Of a stretch of DNA of 64,000 nucleotides, positions 1 through 8,727 are shown piece after piece. Positions within the stretch are counted from its first letter, which is position 1. Each line of letters opens with the position of its first letter. The translations under genes were made by a program, and so were the position numbers. Source of the stretch: JBGVSA01 sp041807905 (GTDB taxonomy: Bacteria; Pseudomonadota; Gammaproteobacteria; Burkholderiales; Rhodocyclaceae); the NCBI RefSeq assembly GCF_041807905.1, contig NZ_JBGVSA010000018.1, positions 18,759 through 82,758 on the forward strand, in the 5' to 3' direction. Under the pieces are notes generated by a model. It saw only the letters and a program-made list of their open reading frames with translations, did not search any database and was not told where the DNA came from.

Positions 1-1153
1 CAATGGCAGCCGGCGACCACGCGCGGTGGTCAGGCGCGGCGGCACCATTGAGCACCACGGCGACGGAGAGCTTTTTCAACCGGCCACGGCTGCGCTGCGT
101 CTGCGTGATGGTGCGGTCGTAGGCGTACTGACGCGTGGTGGCGTTCTTCTGCGCGGTGGTTGCTTCGGACTGCCCTTCCTGCGCGGCGGCAACCTGCACG
201 GGACGATTGGACAGCGAACCCGGCACGCCGATGGCAAGCGGGTCGCGGCCGGATTCGTTGCGCATCGCTTCGTTGGTAATTTTCGGCGCTTCACCGTAGC
301 GCTCGACCGTCTCATTCACGCGGTCGTAGTCGACGTCGGCGGTGACGCTGGCCTTGTAGTTGTCCGCGCCCAGCACCGGCGCGAGCAGTTCGGCGATGTT
401 GCGGCGGGTCTCGTCCTGGTAGTGGCGCGAGGCATCCGACACCTGACCGCCTTCGTAGCCGTCGGTCAGATCGACGCGCGACGACAGGAAGGCGCCGGTC
501 TGGTCGACGACGGTAACGCGCTTGGCGTCGAGGCTGGCGACGCTGTTGGCCACGAGGTTGATGATGGCGGCGATCTGCTCCGGCGCCAGCGTGCGGCCGG
601 CCTTGAGCATGAGCACGACCGACGCGGAACTCTTCTCGCCGTCGCTCACGACAAACGACGTGGAACGCGCGATGGACAGATGCACGCGCGCCGACTCGAC
701 CGCCTCCAGCGAGGAAATGCTCTGCGAGAGTTCACCTTCGAGCCCGCGGCGGAAACGTACGTCCTGCACAAACTGGCTGGTCCCCAGAGGATCGTTGCGA
801 TCCATCAGCTCCAGCCCTTCAGGCAGTTTGGCCACAACGCCGCGCGATGCCAAAAGCATGCGTACGCGCCCGAGCTTGCTTTCTGGCACCAGCACCTGGC
901 CAGTGTCCGGATGCAGGCGATACGGAATGCCCTGCGCGTCGAGTGCTGCCACCACGTCGGTGACGGAGACCTTCTCGCGGCCGCCGAACACCGGCTTGTA
1001 GTTGGCCTGGTCGCGCCAGGCAAACATGAGCACCAGCGCGGTGATGCCAATGGCAAGCACCACCAGCGGCAGCAGGTTCTTGAACAGCCCTGCCGGCACC
1101 TTGGGCGAGGTTCCACGCAGGCGGGCAAAGGCAGGTTTGAGTGCGGCGATCAC
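1..1153 (-). CDS. fliF: Flagellar MS-ring protein FliF, 3' part missing (Flag-2 type)
   Basis: Reading leftward from a GTG start, 384 codons are open to the window edge; the family is about 550 residues, so the C-terminal part (second membrane segment, FliG-binding tail) lies outside. Visible are an N-terminal cytoplasmic stretch, a transmembrane segment (LPLVVLAIGITALVLMFAW), and the YscJ/FliF ring-building domain with a recognisable SARVHLSIARSTSFV stretch. The protein forms the inner-membrane MS ring on which the flagellar export gate and C ring assemble. It lies 19 nt behind fliE and is surely cotranscribed with it. The GTG start was chosen because translation from it gives the expected MIAALKPAF-type N-terminus directly before the membrane segment. 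It is assigned to a lateral system because of the neighbouring genes. Confidence 0.93.
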   Translation of the reverse strand, partial: MIAALKPAFARLRGTSPKVPAGLFKNLLPLVVLAIGITALVLMFAWRDQANYKPVFGGREKVSVTDVVAALDAQGIPYRLHPDTGQVLVPESKLGRVRMLLASRGVVAKLPEGLELMDRNDPLGTSQFVQDVRFRRGLEGELSQSISSLEAVESARVHLSIARSTSFVVSDGEKSSASVVLMLKAGRTLAPEQIAAIINLVANSVASLDAKRVTVVDQTGAFLSSRVDLTDGYEGGQVSDASRHYQDETRRNIAELLAPVLGADNYKASVTADVDYDRVNETVERYGEAPKITNEAMRNESGRDPLAIGVPGSLSNRPVQVAAAQEGQSEATTAQKNATTRQYAYDRTITQTQRSRGRLKKLSVAVVLNGAAAPDHRAWSPAAI

Positions 1154-1172
1154 GAGGGCGTCCCTGGGTCGC

Positions 1173-1511
1173 TCAGAGTTGCAGCTTGATCAGCTCATCC
1201 ACGGCGCCAACGACCTTGTTGCGCACCTGCATGAGCATCGAGAACGACAGGGAGGCGTCCTGACTGGCGAGCATGGCACCGACCAGATCGTCGCTGCGGC
1301 CGGCGTCGACATCGGCCATGCGCTCGCCGGCCACGCGGTCCTTCTCGTTCACGCCCATGACGGCCTGCTTGAAGCTGTCGGCAAAGCTCATCGCCGCGCC
1401 GTCATTGCCTTCCGCGGACAAGGGGTTGGCCAGAGGTGCCTGCAACTGGGAGGCCAGGTTGCGCAATTGCGCAAGATCGGCCCCGATGAGTGCGCTCATT
1501 TCGCTTGCCAT
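1173..1511 (-). CDS. fliE: Flagellar hook-basal body protein FliE
   Basis: 112 residues from the ATG that follows a good ribosome site (TTGGAGAGCGTG-ATG); a TTG four codons upstream is possible but lacks its own site. FliE is the small adapter joining the MS ring/export gate to the rod. The C-terminal half has the family pattern SFADSFKQAVMGVNEKDRVA ... DDLVGAMLASQDASLSFSMLMQVRNKVV. It is the first gene of the leftward fliEF operon, whose long upstream leader contains a c-di-GMP riboswitch. Confidence 0.93.
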   Translation of the reverse strand: MASEMSALIGADLAQLRNLASQLQAPLANPLSAEGNDGAAMSFADSFKQAVMGVNEKDRVAGERMADVDAGRSDDLVGAMLASQDASLSFSMLMQVRNKVVGAVDELIKLQL

Positions 1512-1786
1512 CACGCTCTCCAATCACCCGCAGCCAATGCGTGCGACAGCCGGGGCAAATATATGCACGCACTCATGCGGGGGTTATGAGGGATATTCGA
1601 TTTGTCCATTTTCGTCATGGCTCCGACATATTCCAGCAACCAATTTCACGAAACGATCGGCAAATAAATCCCCTTACCGTTTGAATAACGGCGAATTAAA
1701 TAGTCAAAGGGATTTTTCGGATCGCCCTGCCTGACAAATCGCGCAAAAAATCGACGCGCAAACGCCTGGCCGAAGGACCGTGAGGG

Positions 1787-1810
1787 TTACGGGAAGAGGG
1801 GGTACAGCAT
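1787..1810 (-). CDS. Possible 7-residue leader peptide
   Basis: A very short frame (MLYPLFP, then stop) in the fliE leader is preceded by an unusually good ribosome site (AAGGAAGG, about 5 nt upstream of ATG). It lies between the c-di-GMP aptamer and fliE. It may be a leader peptide or chance; nothing beyond the strong ribosome site supports it. Confidence 0.2.
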   Translation of the reverse strand: MLYPLFP

Positions 1811-1961
1811 GGAGCCTTCCTTTCTTGCAATGCAGCAAATCGTGCCAGGGCGGCACAAAGGAAGGTCGAGGTCGCGAGTTTAGCGACTTGCAAGACCCGG
1901 TGGAGACAGGAGCGCACGGCGATCCAGCGCCATCAGCCACCGGTTGAACCCTTGACAGGGG

Positions 1962-2048
1962 TTCAGTCTGGCAACCCCGCTATCGTGGCCTTTTCAGGCG
2001 GTAGACCGGAGGCTTTGCGACCCCGCCTTTCGTGCGGGTGTGCCCAAA
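1962..2048 (-). promoter_or_regulatory. Class I cyclic-di-GMP riboswitch (GEMM-I) in the fliE leader
   Basis: Read on the minus strand from about 2047, the GEMM-I hallmarks occur in order: 5' P1 strand GGGCA; a P2 hairpin capped by a GAAA tetraloop (CCCGCACGAAAGGCGGGG); the joining/P3 core TCGCAAAGCCTCCGG (consensus ACGCAAAGCCTCCGG); the P3 arm; and the 3' core GATAGCGGGGTTGCC (Vc2 has GGTAGCGGGGTTACC), whose GCC closes P1. Just downstream, AACCCC (1958-1963) can pair either with GGGGTT of the aptamer (1973-1978) or with GGGTTCA to form a hairpin (1945-1965), a plausible ligand-dependent switch. The first downstream gene on this strand is fliE, about 450 nt away. No U-tract follows the switch hairpin, so the output mechanism is unclear. 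Confidence 0.92.
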
Positions 2049-2340
2049 TTTGGCCGGAGTATAGGCACGAATCTGTCAGATATCCAAGGAGTTTCTGAGT
2101 TTTTGTCAGAAACATCGTATTTATATTGCTTTGCAGCATCCTCCGCTACCCAACTATTGGGAGGAGTTCGCCATTTCGTTCGAAGCCTATCTTTTGACAT
2201 ACATCAAACATCTTAGATGTCTGACATCATCGGCCCCGCTATCGAAACACACCCGCATATTCATCGTCGCGCCCTGCGAATATCAGGTTGAATATCCGTT
2301 TGAATGCCCCAGTCGGATTAATTTTATTTTTATCGAACGC

Positions 2341-2368
2341 TAAAGTTTGTAAATGTCCGCGACGATTA
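2341..2368 (+). promoter_or_regulatory. Sigma28 (FliA/LafS)-type promoter for the fliM operon
   Basis: A perfect flagellar -35 element TAAAGTTT is followed after 12 nt by GACGATTA, 6 of 8 matches to the -10 consensus GCCGATAA. The canonical spacing is 11, so it is one base off. It lies about 70 bp upstream of the fliM start and points at it. Confidence 0.5.
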
Positions 2369-2438
2369 AGCAGCGTGACGCCGCGACTGGCGATTTATTT
2401 TCCGTATTCAGAACGCGGGCGATGCCCGTTGAATCTCC

Positions 2439-3305
2439 ATGCAAATCCACCGCCCTTCCCCTCGAGCCCCGGCTGATGTCCGCGTACTCGATGCGCGCAC
2501 GCTGGGCCGCCCGGTGCATCTGCTGCACAGGTTCGTCGGTCCGTTGCGCGAGGACCTGGCAGAGGTTTTCCGCACCGGCCTGAACCGCCGATACCGCGCG
2601 TCGTTCGAGTTGAACGACGTGACCATCGGCCGGCTCGACATGGTGCCCCCGCGCTGCCGCTGGCTGCAGTACTCGGACGCCACCGGCCGTATCGGCTTTG
2701 CCATCGAGCGGCAGGTACTGCTGTGTGTGCTCGACTACCGCTACGGCGCGCGCGATGGCAGCGGCGCATCCACCCAGGGTGCGGCGCCCGTTCCCGAGAC
2801 GGCGACCGAAGAACGGCTGGCCGGCATGCTCGGACGACAGTTCGTCAGTGCGCTGGCCGAACGCATCGAATGGCTGCCCGAGACCGGCAGCGCCGAGACC
2901 TGCGTGCATGAGTTCACCGAAGGCGCGGGCAGTCCGCCCGCCGCCGGCACGTGGTGCGTGCGGGCCCAGGTGGCCGAACCGACGCGCGGCGTCGAAGGCT
3001 GCCTGTGGTTTGTGCTCGACGACGCGTGGATGCAACGTCTGCTCTCGCGCCTGTCGCCCCTGCGCCCGGCAACGGGCCGCGCGCCTGCCGCGCCGCTTGC
3101 CACGCGTCTGTCGCTGACACTGGTCGGCCGCCTGCTCGAGAAGGAAGTCCCCCTGGGCGTGCTGCTCGACGCCCGCGTGGGCGACGTCATCCCTGTCAGC
3201 ATGGGTGTGACCGACGTGCTGGTCGACGACGCGCGCCTGTTCACCGCACGCGTGGCCGAGCACAAAGGCAAGCTGTGCCTAACCGCTTTTGAAGATGTGG
3301 AGTAA
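2439..3305 (+). CDS. fliM: Flagellar motor switch protein FliM (LfiM-like, lacks CheY-binding N-terminus)
   Basis: 288 residues, shorter than the usual 320-335. The middle domain (MLGRQFVSALAERIEWLP) and the C-terminal SpoA domain (SLTLVGRLLEKEVPLGVLLDARVGDVIPV) are FliM. The N-terminal EIDALL-type motif that binds phosphorylated CheY is absent. This agrees with lateral/Flag-2 LfiM proteins and suggests the motor switch is not directly coupled to the main chemotaxis pathway. The start is the first ATG after an in-frame stop; no clear ribosome site precedes it. It heads the operon fliMNPQR-flhBA. Confidence 0.85.
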   Translation: MQIHRPSPRAPADVRVLDARTLGRPVHLLHRFVGPLREDLAEVFRTGLNRRYRASFELNDVTIGRLDMVPPRCRWLQYSDATGRIGFAIERQVLLCVLDYRYGARDGSGASTQGAAPVPETATEERLAGMLGRQFVSALAERIEWLPETGSAETCVHEFTEGAGSPPAAGTWCVRAQVAEPTRGVEGCLWFVLDDAWMQRLLSRLSPLRPATGRAPAAPLATRLSLTLVGRLLEKEVPLGVLLDARVGDVIPVSMGVTDVLVDDARLFTARVAEHKGKLCLTAFEDVE

Positions 3306-3310
3306 CCCCC

Positions 3311-3667
3311 ATGGACCCGATCGATAACTCCGAACTGAGTAGCCTGCTGGCCGATCTGGCCGAGCCCGTTGCCGGTGAAACGGTGACGGCCGAGCCCGCC
3401 CGTGCGCCGCGTTCGCTCACGCAGATGATGCGCAAGATTCCTGTCACGCTGACGCTCGAAGTCGGCGCGGCGCGCGTGTCGTTGCAGGACGTGATGAACA
3501 TCGAGCAGGACAGCGTGGTGGAACTCGACACGTTGGCTGGCGAACCGCTGGTCATCAAGGTCAACGGCACGCCCATCGGTCGCGCCGAAGTGGTGGTGTC
3601 GGGCGAGAACTACGGACTCAAGGTGGTGGAACTGACCGACCTCGACCTGGGCACGCTGGGCGCGTGA
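3311..3667 (+). CDS. fliN: Flagellar motor switch protein FliN
   Basis: 118 residues with the C-terminal SpoA/FliN domain (IPVTLTLEVGAARVSLQDVMNIEQDSVVELDTLAGEPLVIKVNG). FliN forms the lower C-ring and the docking site for the export ATPase complex. It starts 5 nt after fliM with the ribosome site carried in the fliM tail (GTGGAG). It overlaps the GTG start of fliP by four bases, indicating translational coupling. Confidence 0.93.
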   Translation: MDPIDNSELSSLLADLAEPVAGETVTAEPARAPRSLTQMMRKIPVTLTLEVGAARVSLQDVMNIEQDSVVELDTLAGEPLVIKVNGTPIGRAEVVVSGENYGLKVVELTDLDLGTLGA

Positions 3668-4422
3668 CAGCGGTGAAGACCACACGGCTGGTGTCACTCG
3701 CCGGCACTGCATTGCTACTGGCCCTGCCGCTGGCGGCCCATGCCGACACGCTGGCCGTGCTCGGCAGCACCACGCAGGGCGCGACGACCGAACTGACGGT
3801 CAAGACACAGATTCTCGTCATCATGACGCTGCTCGGGCTGCTGCCCGTGATGGTGCTGATGATGACGAGTTTCACGCGCTTCGTGATCGTGCTGTCATTG
3901 CTGCGGCAGGCGCTGGGCCTGCAGACGGGTCTGCCCAACCGCATCGTCACCGGCGTGGCGCTGATTCTCACCCTGCTGGTCATGCGCCCCATCGGCGAGA
4001 CCATCTGGGCCAATGCTTTCGTGCCGTACGACGAAGACAAGATCACCCTGCAGGAAGCGTTGAAGATCGCCGAAGCTCCGCTGTCGCGCTTCATGCTGGC
4101 GCAGACGAGCAAGAGCGCACTGGCCCAGATTTCGCAACTGGCTGGCGAAAAGGACATCGCCCGCCCGCAGGATCACGCCTTCACCGTGAAGCTCGCCGCC
4201 TTCGTGCTGAGCGAGCTGAAGACCGCCTTCCAGATCGGCTGCATGTTGTTCATCCCCTTCCTCGTCATCGATCTGGTGGTGTCATCGGTGCTGATGGCGA
4301 TGGGCATGATGATGCTGTCGCCGCTGGTCATATCGCTGCCGCTCAAGCTGTTGCTGTTCGTGCTGGTCGACGGCTGGACGCTGACGGTCAATACGCTGGT
4401 CACCAGCGTGAGGGCGTTCTGA
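3664..4422 (+). CDS. fliP: Flagellar export gate protein FliP
   Basis: 252 residues from GTG: a cleavable signal peptide ending AAHADT, then the conserved FliP core (TQILVIMTLLGLLPVMVLMMTSFTRFVIVLSLLRQALGLQ) and a C-terminal pair of membrane helices including DLVVSSVLMAMGMMMLSP. It is an inner-membrane component of the FliPQR export channel. The GTGA overlap with the fliN stop supports the start; a second GTG three codons on is an alternative. Confidence 0.95.
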   Translation: MTAVKTTRLVSLAGTALLLALPLAAHADTLAVLGSTTQGATTELTVKTQILVIMTLLGLLPVMVLMMTSFTRFVIVLSLLRQALGLQTGLPNRIVTGVALILTLLVMRPIGETIWANAFVPYDEDKITLQEALKIAEAPLSRFMLAQTSKSALAQISQLAGEKDIARPQDHAFTVKLAAFVLSELKTAFQIGCMLFIPFLVIDLVVSSVLMAMGMMMLSPLVISLPLKLLLFVLVDGWTLTVNTLVTSVRAF

Positions 4423-4694
4423 TGCTCACGCCCGAAGTCGCGGTCGAGCTGATGAGCGATGCCTTGCACATGGTGATGGTGCTGGTTGCCGTGCTGATCG
4501 TGCCCGGCCTTGTCGTCGGTCTGTTGGTGAGCCTGTTCCAGGCGGCCACGCAGATCAACGAACAGACCTTGAGCTTTCTGCCGCGCCTGATGGTGACACT
4601 GCTGGCGATCACGCTCGCCGGGCGCTGGGCAAGCGGCTACGTCATGGACTTCTGCGTGGCGATCTTCCAGCGCGCCGCCGCGCTGGTCGGATAG
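4422..4694 (+). CDS. fliQ: Flagellar export gate protein FliQ
   Basis: 90 residues, two membrane helices, with the family stretch LFQAATQINEQTLSFLPRL between them. It is a channel subunit with FliP and FliR. The ATG overlaps the fliP stop (TGATG). Confidence 0.95.
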   Translation: MLTPEVAVELMSDALHMVMVLVAVLIVPGLVVGLLVSLFQAATQINEQTLSFLPRLMVTLLAITLAGRWASGYVMDFCVAIFQRAAALVG

Positions 4695-4701
4695 ACGCGC
4701 C

Positions 4702-5475
4702 ATGGTCGAACCGGTCTTCGGCCAACTGCTGGCATTGCTGCATGCGCTGTGGTGGCCGTTCTGCCGCACGCTGGCGATGTTCAGCGCCGCCCCGGTGATC
4801 GGCGACAACATGGCGCCGGTGACGGTGCGCGTGCTGCTCTCGCTGGCACTCGCGGTGGTGATGTTGCCGGTGGCGCAGCCAGCGGTGCACATCGACCCGT
4901 TCTCGTTGCAGGGCGTGGCCGCCACCGGCGAACAGGTCGTGGTGGGGCTGGTGATCGGGCTGGCGTTCCACCTGACCATGGCGATCGTCATGGTGCTCGG
5001 GTATCTGGTGTCCTCGCAGATGGGGCTGGCGATGGCGGTGATGAACGACCCCATGAACGGAGCGTCCTCCGACGTGGTGTCGAGCATGCTCTACATTCTG
5101 TGCATCATCGTGTTCTTCTCCATCGACGGACACATCGTGCTGGTGCGCGTGCTGGGCGAGAGTTTCCGCGCGTGGCCAGTGGGGCGCGGCTTTGAATTGC
5201 TCGCCCTGCACAAGCTCGCGCTCAACGTGGCCTGGGTGTTTTCGGCCGCGTTGCTGCTGGCCATTCCCATCGTGTTCTCGACACTCGTCGTGCAGATGGG
5301 GTTCGGTTTTCTCAATCGCGTAGCGCCCACGCTCAATCTGTTCTCGCTGGGCTTCTCGCTGGTAACGGTGTTCAGCCTGCTGATGCTTGCGCAGATCGTG
5401 CATACCGTGCCGGCGCATTACATCCGCATGACGGCGCGCGTGCTCGACATGCTGCGGCGCGACTTTGGCATCTGA
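4702..5475 (+). CDS. fliR: Flagellar export gate protein FliR
   Basis: 257 residues, six predicted membrane helices, FliR family (LSSQMGLAMAVMNDPMNG-type stretch and a C-terminal RMTARVLDMLRRDF tail). With FliP and FliQ it forms the central export pore that FlhB closes. It lies seven nt after fliQ and ten before flhB, in the same operon. Confidence 0.95.
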   Translation: MVEPVFGQLLALLHALWWPFCRTLAMFSAAPVIGDNMAPVTVRVLLSLALAVVMLPVAQPAVHIDPFSLQGVAATGEQVVVGLVIGLAFHLTMAIVMVLGYLVSSQMGLAMAVMNDPMNGASSDVVSSMLYILCIIVFFSIDGHIVLVRVLGESFRAWPVGRGFELLALHKLALNVAWVFSAALLLAIPIVFSTLVVQMGFGFLNRVAPTLNLFSLGFSLVTVFSLLMLAQIVHTVPAHYIRMTARVLDMLRRDFGI

Positions 5476-5485
5476 CGTGTAAGCC

Positions 5486-6637
5486 ATGGCCGAGCACAGC
5501 AGTAGCGAAGACAAGACCGAAAAGCCCTCGGCGCAGAAACTGCGCAAGTCACGCGAGCAGGGGCAGGTGCCTCGTTCGCGCGATGTCGCCACGGCGATCG
5601 GCATTCTCGTCTGCATCAAGCTGATCGTGCTGCTCATGCCGGGTTACCTGGAGGACTTTCGCGAACTGTTCGGCGCTGGCTTTGCGGCACTCGACGGTGA
5701 CGGGACGCCCGAGAATCTGTGGTCGAGCGCTTTCACCACCGCCATGCTGTTGATGGCAAAGATGATGCTGCCGCTGTTCGTGGTGCCGCTGGCCATCTCG
5801 CTGGGCGCGCTCTATCCCGGCGGCTGGGTGTTTGCAGGATCGCACCTGATGCCGAAGTTCTCGCGCATGAATCCGCTGGCCTACGTGCAGCGCCTCACGC
5901 AACCGAAGCACGTGGCGAGCGTGGCGGCGTCGATCGCCAAGGCGGTCGCGTTGGGGCTCGTGCTGTGGCATGTGTCCAGCAGCACGTTGCCGGATTTCAT
6001 CGCCCTGCAGGCGCAGCCGCTCGACCAGGCCATCATGTATGGCGCGGGCTTGATGCTCGACGGCATCCTCGCGCTCTGCACGGTGTTCGTGATCTTCGCG
6101 CTCATCGATCTGCCGGTGCAGCGCTTCATCTACCTGCGCGAACAACGCATGACCAAGCGCGAGATGAAAGAGGAATACAAGAGCACCGAAGGCCGCCCCG
6201 AAGTGCGCCAGCGCATCCGCCAGTTGCAGTTGCAGATGGCCCGCCGGGGCGTACGCAAGACGGTGCCCGGCGCCGATGTGGTGATCGTCAACCCCGAGCA
6301 CTACGCCGTGGCGCTCAAGTACGACGCCGACCGCGCCGACGCACCGTTCGTCATCGCCAAAGGTGTCGATGAGATGGCGCTCTACATCCGCGAAGTCGCA
6401 CGCGAATCGAATGTCGAAGTCGTGCCGCTGCCGCCGCTGGCACGCGCCATCTACAACACCAGCCAGGTGAACCAGAAGATCCCCGCCGCCCTGTATCGCG
6501 CCGTTGCGCTGGTACTGGGCTATGTATTGCAGTTGCAGGCGTTCCGTGGCGGCCGCCGCGAACGTGCGCCGCTGCTGCCGGACGCGCTGCCGATTCCGCG
6601 CGCCTTTCTCGACGCCCACGCCCGACAAGAATCATGA
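5486..6637 (+). CDS. flhB: Flagellar export specificity switch FlhB
   Basis: 383 residues: an N-terminal EDKTEKPSAQKLRKSREQGQVPRSRD motif, four membrane helices, and the cytoplasmic domain with the autocleavage NPEH site (VIVNPEHYAVALKYD). Cleavage between Asn and Pro switches export from rod/hook substrates to filament substrates together with FliK. The TGA stop overlaps the flhA ATG. Confidence 0.96.
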   Translation: MAEHSSSEDKTEKPSAQKLRKSREQGQVPRSRDVATAIGILVCIKLIVLLMPGYLEDFRELFGAGFAALDGDGTPENLWSSAFTTAMLLMAKMMLPLFVVPLAISLGALYPGGWVFAGSHLMPKFSRMNPLAYVQRLTQPKHVASVAASIAKAVALGLVLWHVSSSTLPDFIALQAQPLDQAIMYGAGLMLDGILALCTVFVIFALIDLPVQRFIYLREQRMTKREMKEEYKSTEGRPEVRQRIRQLQLQMARRGVRKTVPGADVVIVNPEHYAVALKYDADRADAPFVIAKGVDEMALYIREVARESNVEVVPLPPLARAIYNTSQVNQKIPAALYRAVALVLGYVLQLQAFRGGRRERAPLLPDALPIPRAFLDAHARQES

Positions 6638-8727
6638 ATGCCCTGCGCCGACTGATCGATGAATTGCGCCGCCACCGCGTGGCCGCGCCCCTGTTCGTGA
6701 TGGCCATCCTCGCGATGGTGATCCTGCCGTTGCCGCCCGTGCTGCTGGACATGTTGTTCACGTTCAACATCGTGCTGGCGCTGCTGGTGATCCTGGTGAG
6801 CGTGAACAGCAAACGTCCGCTGGACTTCTCGGTGTTCCCGACCGTGATCCTCGCCACGACGCTGATGCGCCTGACGCTCAACGTGGCGTCCACACGCGTG
6901 GTGCTGCTGCACGGGCATGAGGGCACCAGTGCGGCCGGCCGCGTGATCGAAGCCTTCGGCCACGTGGTGATCGGCGGCAACTTCGTGGTCGGCCTGGTGG
7001 TGTTCGTGATCCTCATGATCATCAACTTCATCGTGGTGACCAAGGGAGCGGAGCGGATCTCGGAGGTGTCGGCGCGCTTCACGCTCGACGCGCTGCCGGG
7101 CAAGCAGATGGCCATCGACGCCGACCTGAACGCCGGCCTCATCAATCAGGAGCGCGCGCAACTGCGGCGCCGTGAAGTCGCCGCCGAGGCCGACTTCTAC
7201 GGCGCCATGGATGGTGCATCGAAGTTTGTCCGGGGCGACGCCGTCGCCGGCATCCTGATTCTCATCATCAACATGGTGGGCGGCGTGGCCATTGGCGCGC
7301 TGATGCACGACCTGTCCCTGGCCGAGTCGTTCCGCCTTTATGCCTTGCTGACCATTGGCGACGGACTGGTCGCGCAGATCCCCGCACTGCTGCTGTCGGC
7401 CTCCGCCGCCATCATCGTCACGCGCGTAGGCAGCGAGTCGAAGGACTTCGAACAGCAAGTCGGCACGCAACTGCTCGCCTCGCCGAGCGTGCTGTACGGC
7501 GTGGCCGCACTGATGACAGTGCTGGCCGCGATCCCCGGCATGCCGTGGTTCACCTTCCTCGGTTTTGCAGCCGTGGTGGCGTTCGTCGGCTGGCGCATGG
7601 CGCAACGACAGGCGGCCGCACCGGAGGACGCCGACCTCGCGGCCGTCCCCGCCGCGCTGCTCACCGAAGAAGTGCCGGACCTCGAATGGCGCAGTCTTCC
7701 ATTCGTCGAACCGCTGTCGGTAACGCTGGGCTACAAGCTCGTCGGTCTGATCGACCCGGCACAGGGCGCACCGCTCACGCGGCGCATCAAGGGCATCCGC
7801 CAGAGTCTGAGCGAGAGCATGGGGCTGGTACTGCCGGCCATCGGCGTGCGTGACGATCTGGGGCTCAAACCTTCGCAGTATTCAGTGTTGCTGTCGGGCA
7901 CGATCATCGCGCAGGCCGAGGTGTTTGCTGACCACCTGATGGCGATTCCCTCGCCGCAGGTCTACGGCGAACTGGATGGCATTCCCGGCGTGGAGCCGGC
8001 TTATGGCATGCCGGTGACCTGGATCGCGCCGGACCAGAAAGGGCATGCCCTGGGCATGGGGTATCAAGTGGTGGACGCGCCCAGCGTGGTCGCCACCCAC
8101 GTGTCGAAGCTCGTGCGCGACAACCTGCCCGAACTCATCCGCCACGAAGACGTACCCGCGCTGCTCGAACGGCTGGCCGCGCAGGCGCCCAAGTTGTCGG
8201 CGGCGCTGGAAAAAGCGCTCACGTCGAGCCAGTTGCTGAAGGTGTTTCGCGCATTGCTCACCGAGCAGGTGTCGCTACGCGATATCGTGCCGATTGCGAC
8301 CACTCTGCTCGACAGCGCCGAGAACACCAAGGACCCGATCCTGCTGGCGGCCGAAGTGCGCTGCACGGTGCGGCGGCAGATTGTCGCCGCGCTGGTCGGG
8401 CAGACGGGCGACATGCGTGCGTTCAATCTGAGCGGCGAACTGGAGAACATGCTGCTGGGCGCGCTCAACCAGGCGCGACAAGGCGGCAAGACGGCGCTCG
8501 ACAACTACCCCATTGATCCCAACCTGCTGTCGCAACTGCAATCGCACATGCCGCTGGTGCGCGAGCAGATGAAGCAGCAAGGTGCTGCGCCGCTGCTGGT
8601 GGTGATGCCGCAAATCCGCCCGCTGCTGGCGCGCTACGCGCGACTCTTCGCGCCGGGTCTCGCGGTGCTCTCGTACAACGAGATCCCCGAGCAGCGCGAA
8701 GTGAGCATCATCGGCTCGCTGGGTTGA
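6634..8727 (+). CDS. flhA: Flagellar export gate protein FlhA
   Basis: 697 residues, full length. It has eight N-terminal membrane helices with the FHIPEP signature region (RPLDFSVFPTVILATTLMRLTLNVASTR), then the large cytoplasmic domain that docks export chaperone-substrate complexes, forming the nonameric gate ring. It is last in fliMNPQR-flhBA and converges with the FliK-like gene, overlapping it by 20 bp at the 3' ends. Confidence 0.96.
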   Translation: MNALRRLIDELRRHRVAAPLFVMAILAMVILPLPPVLLDMLFTFNIVLALLVILVSVNSKRPLDFSVFPTVILATTLMRLTLNVASTRVVLLHGHEGTSAAGRVIEAFGHVVIGGNFVVGLVVFVILMIINFIVVTKGAERISEVSARFTLDALPGKQMAIDADLNAGLINQERAQLRRREVAAEADFYGAMDGASKFVRGDAVAGILILIINMVGGVAIGALMHDLSLAESFRLYALLTIGDGLVAQIPALLLSASAAIIVTRVGSESKDFEQQVGTQLLASPSVLYGVAALMTVLAAIPGMPWFTFLGFAAVVAFVGWRMAQRQAAAPEDADLAAVPAALLTEEVPDLEWRSLPFVEPLSVTLGYKLVGLIDPAQGAPLTRRIKGIRQSLSESMGLVLPAIGVRDDLGLKPSQYSVLLSGTIIAQAEVFADHLMAIPSPQVYGELDGIPGVEPAYGMPVTWIAPDQKGHALGMGYQVVDAPSVVATHVSKLVRDNLPELIRHEDVPALLERLAAQAPKLSAALEKALTSSQLLKVFRALLTEQVSLRDIVPIATTLLDSAENTKDPILLAAEVRCTVRRQIVAALVGQTGDMRAFNLSGELENMLLGALNQARQGGKTALDNYPIDPNLLSQLQSHMPLVREQMKQQGAAPLLVVMPQIRPLLARYARLFAPGLAVLSYNEIPEQREVSIIGSLG

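Larger units (their letters stand above)
1512..2438. other. Divergent regulatory spacer between fliE and fliM, no gene recognised
   Basis: About 930 bp without a convincing protein gene; the short frames here match nothing I know and lack coding character. In enteric and Vibrio-type Flag-2 loci this position holds lafK (sigma54 activator); no remnant of it is visible. The right part (about 2050-2400) is clearly A+T richer than the surroundings. It contains the c-di-GMP aptamer (minus strand) and a sigma28-like promoter (plus strand), listed separately. Confidence 0.7.

Noticed and set aside
1830..1849. Sigma54-like TGGCACG...GC on the minus strand upstream of fliE
   Set aside because: The GC element is at the wrong distance (2 short or 1 long); sigma54 spacing is strict.
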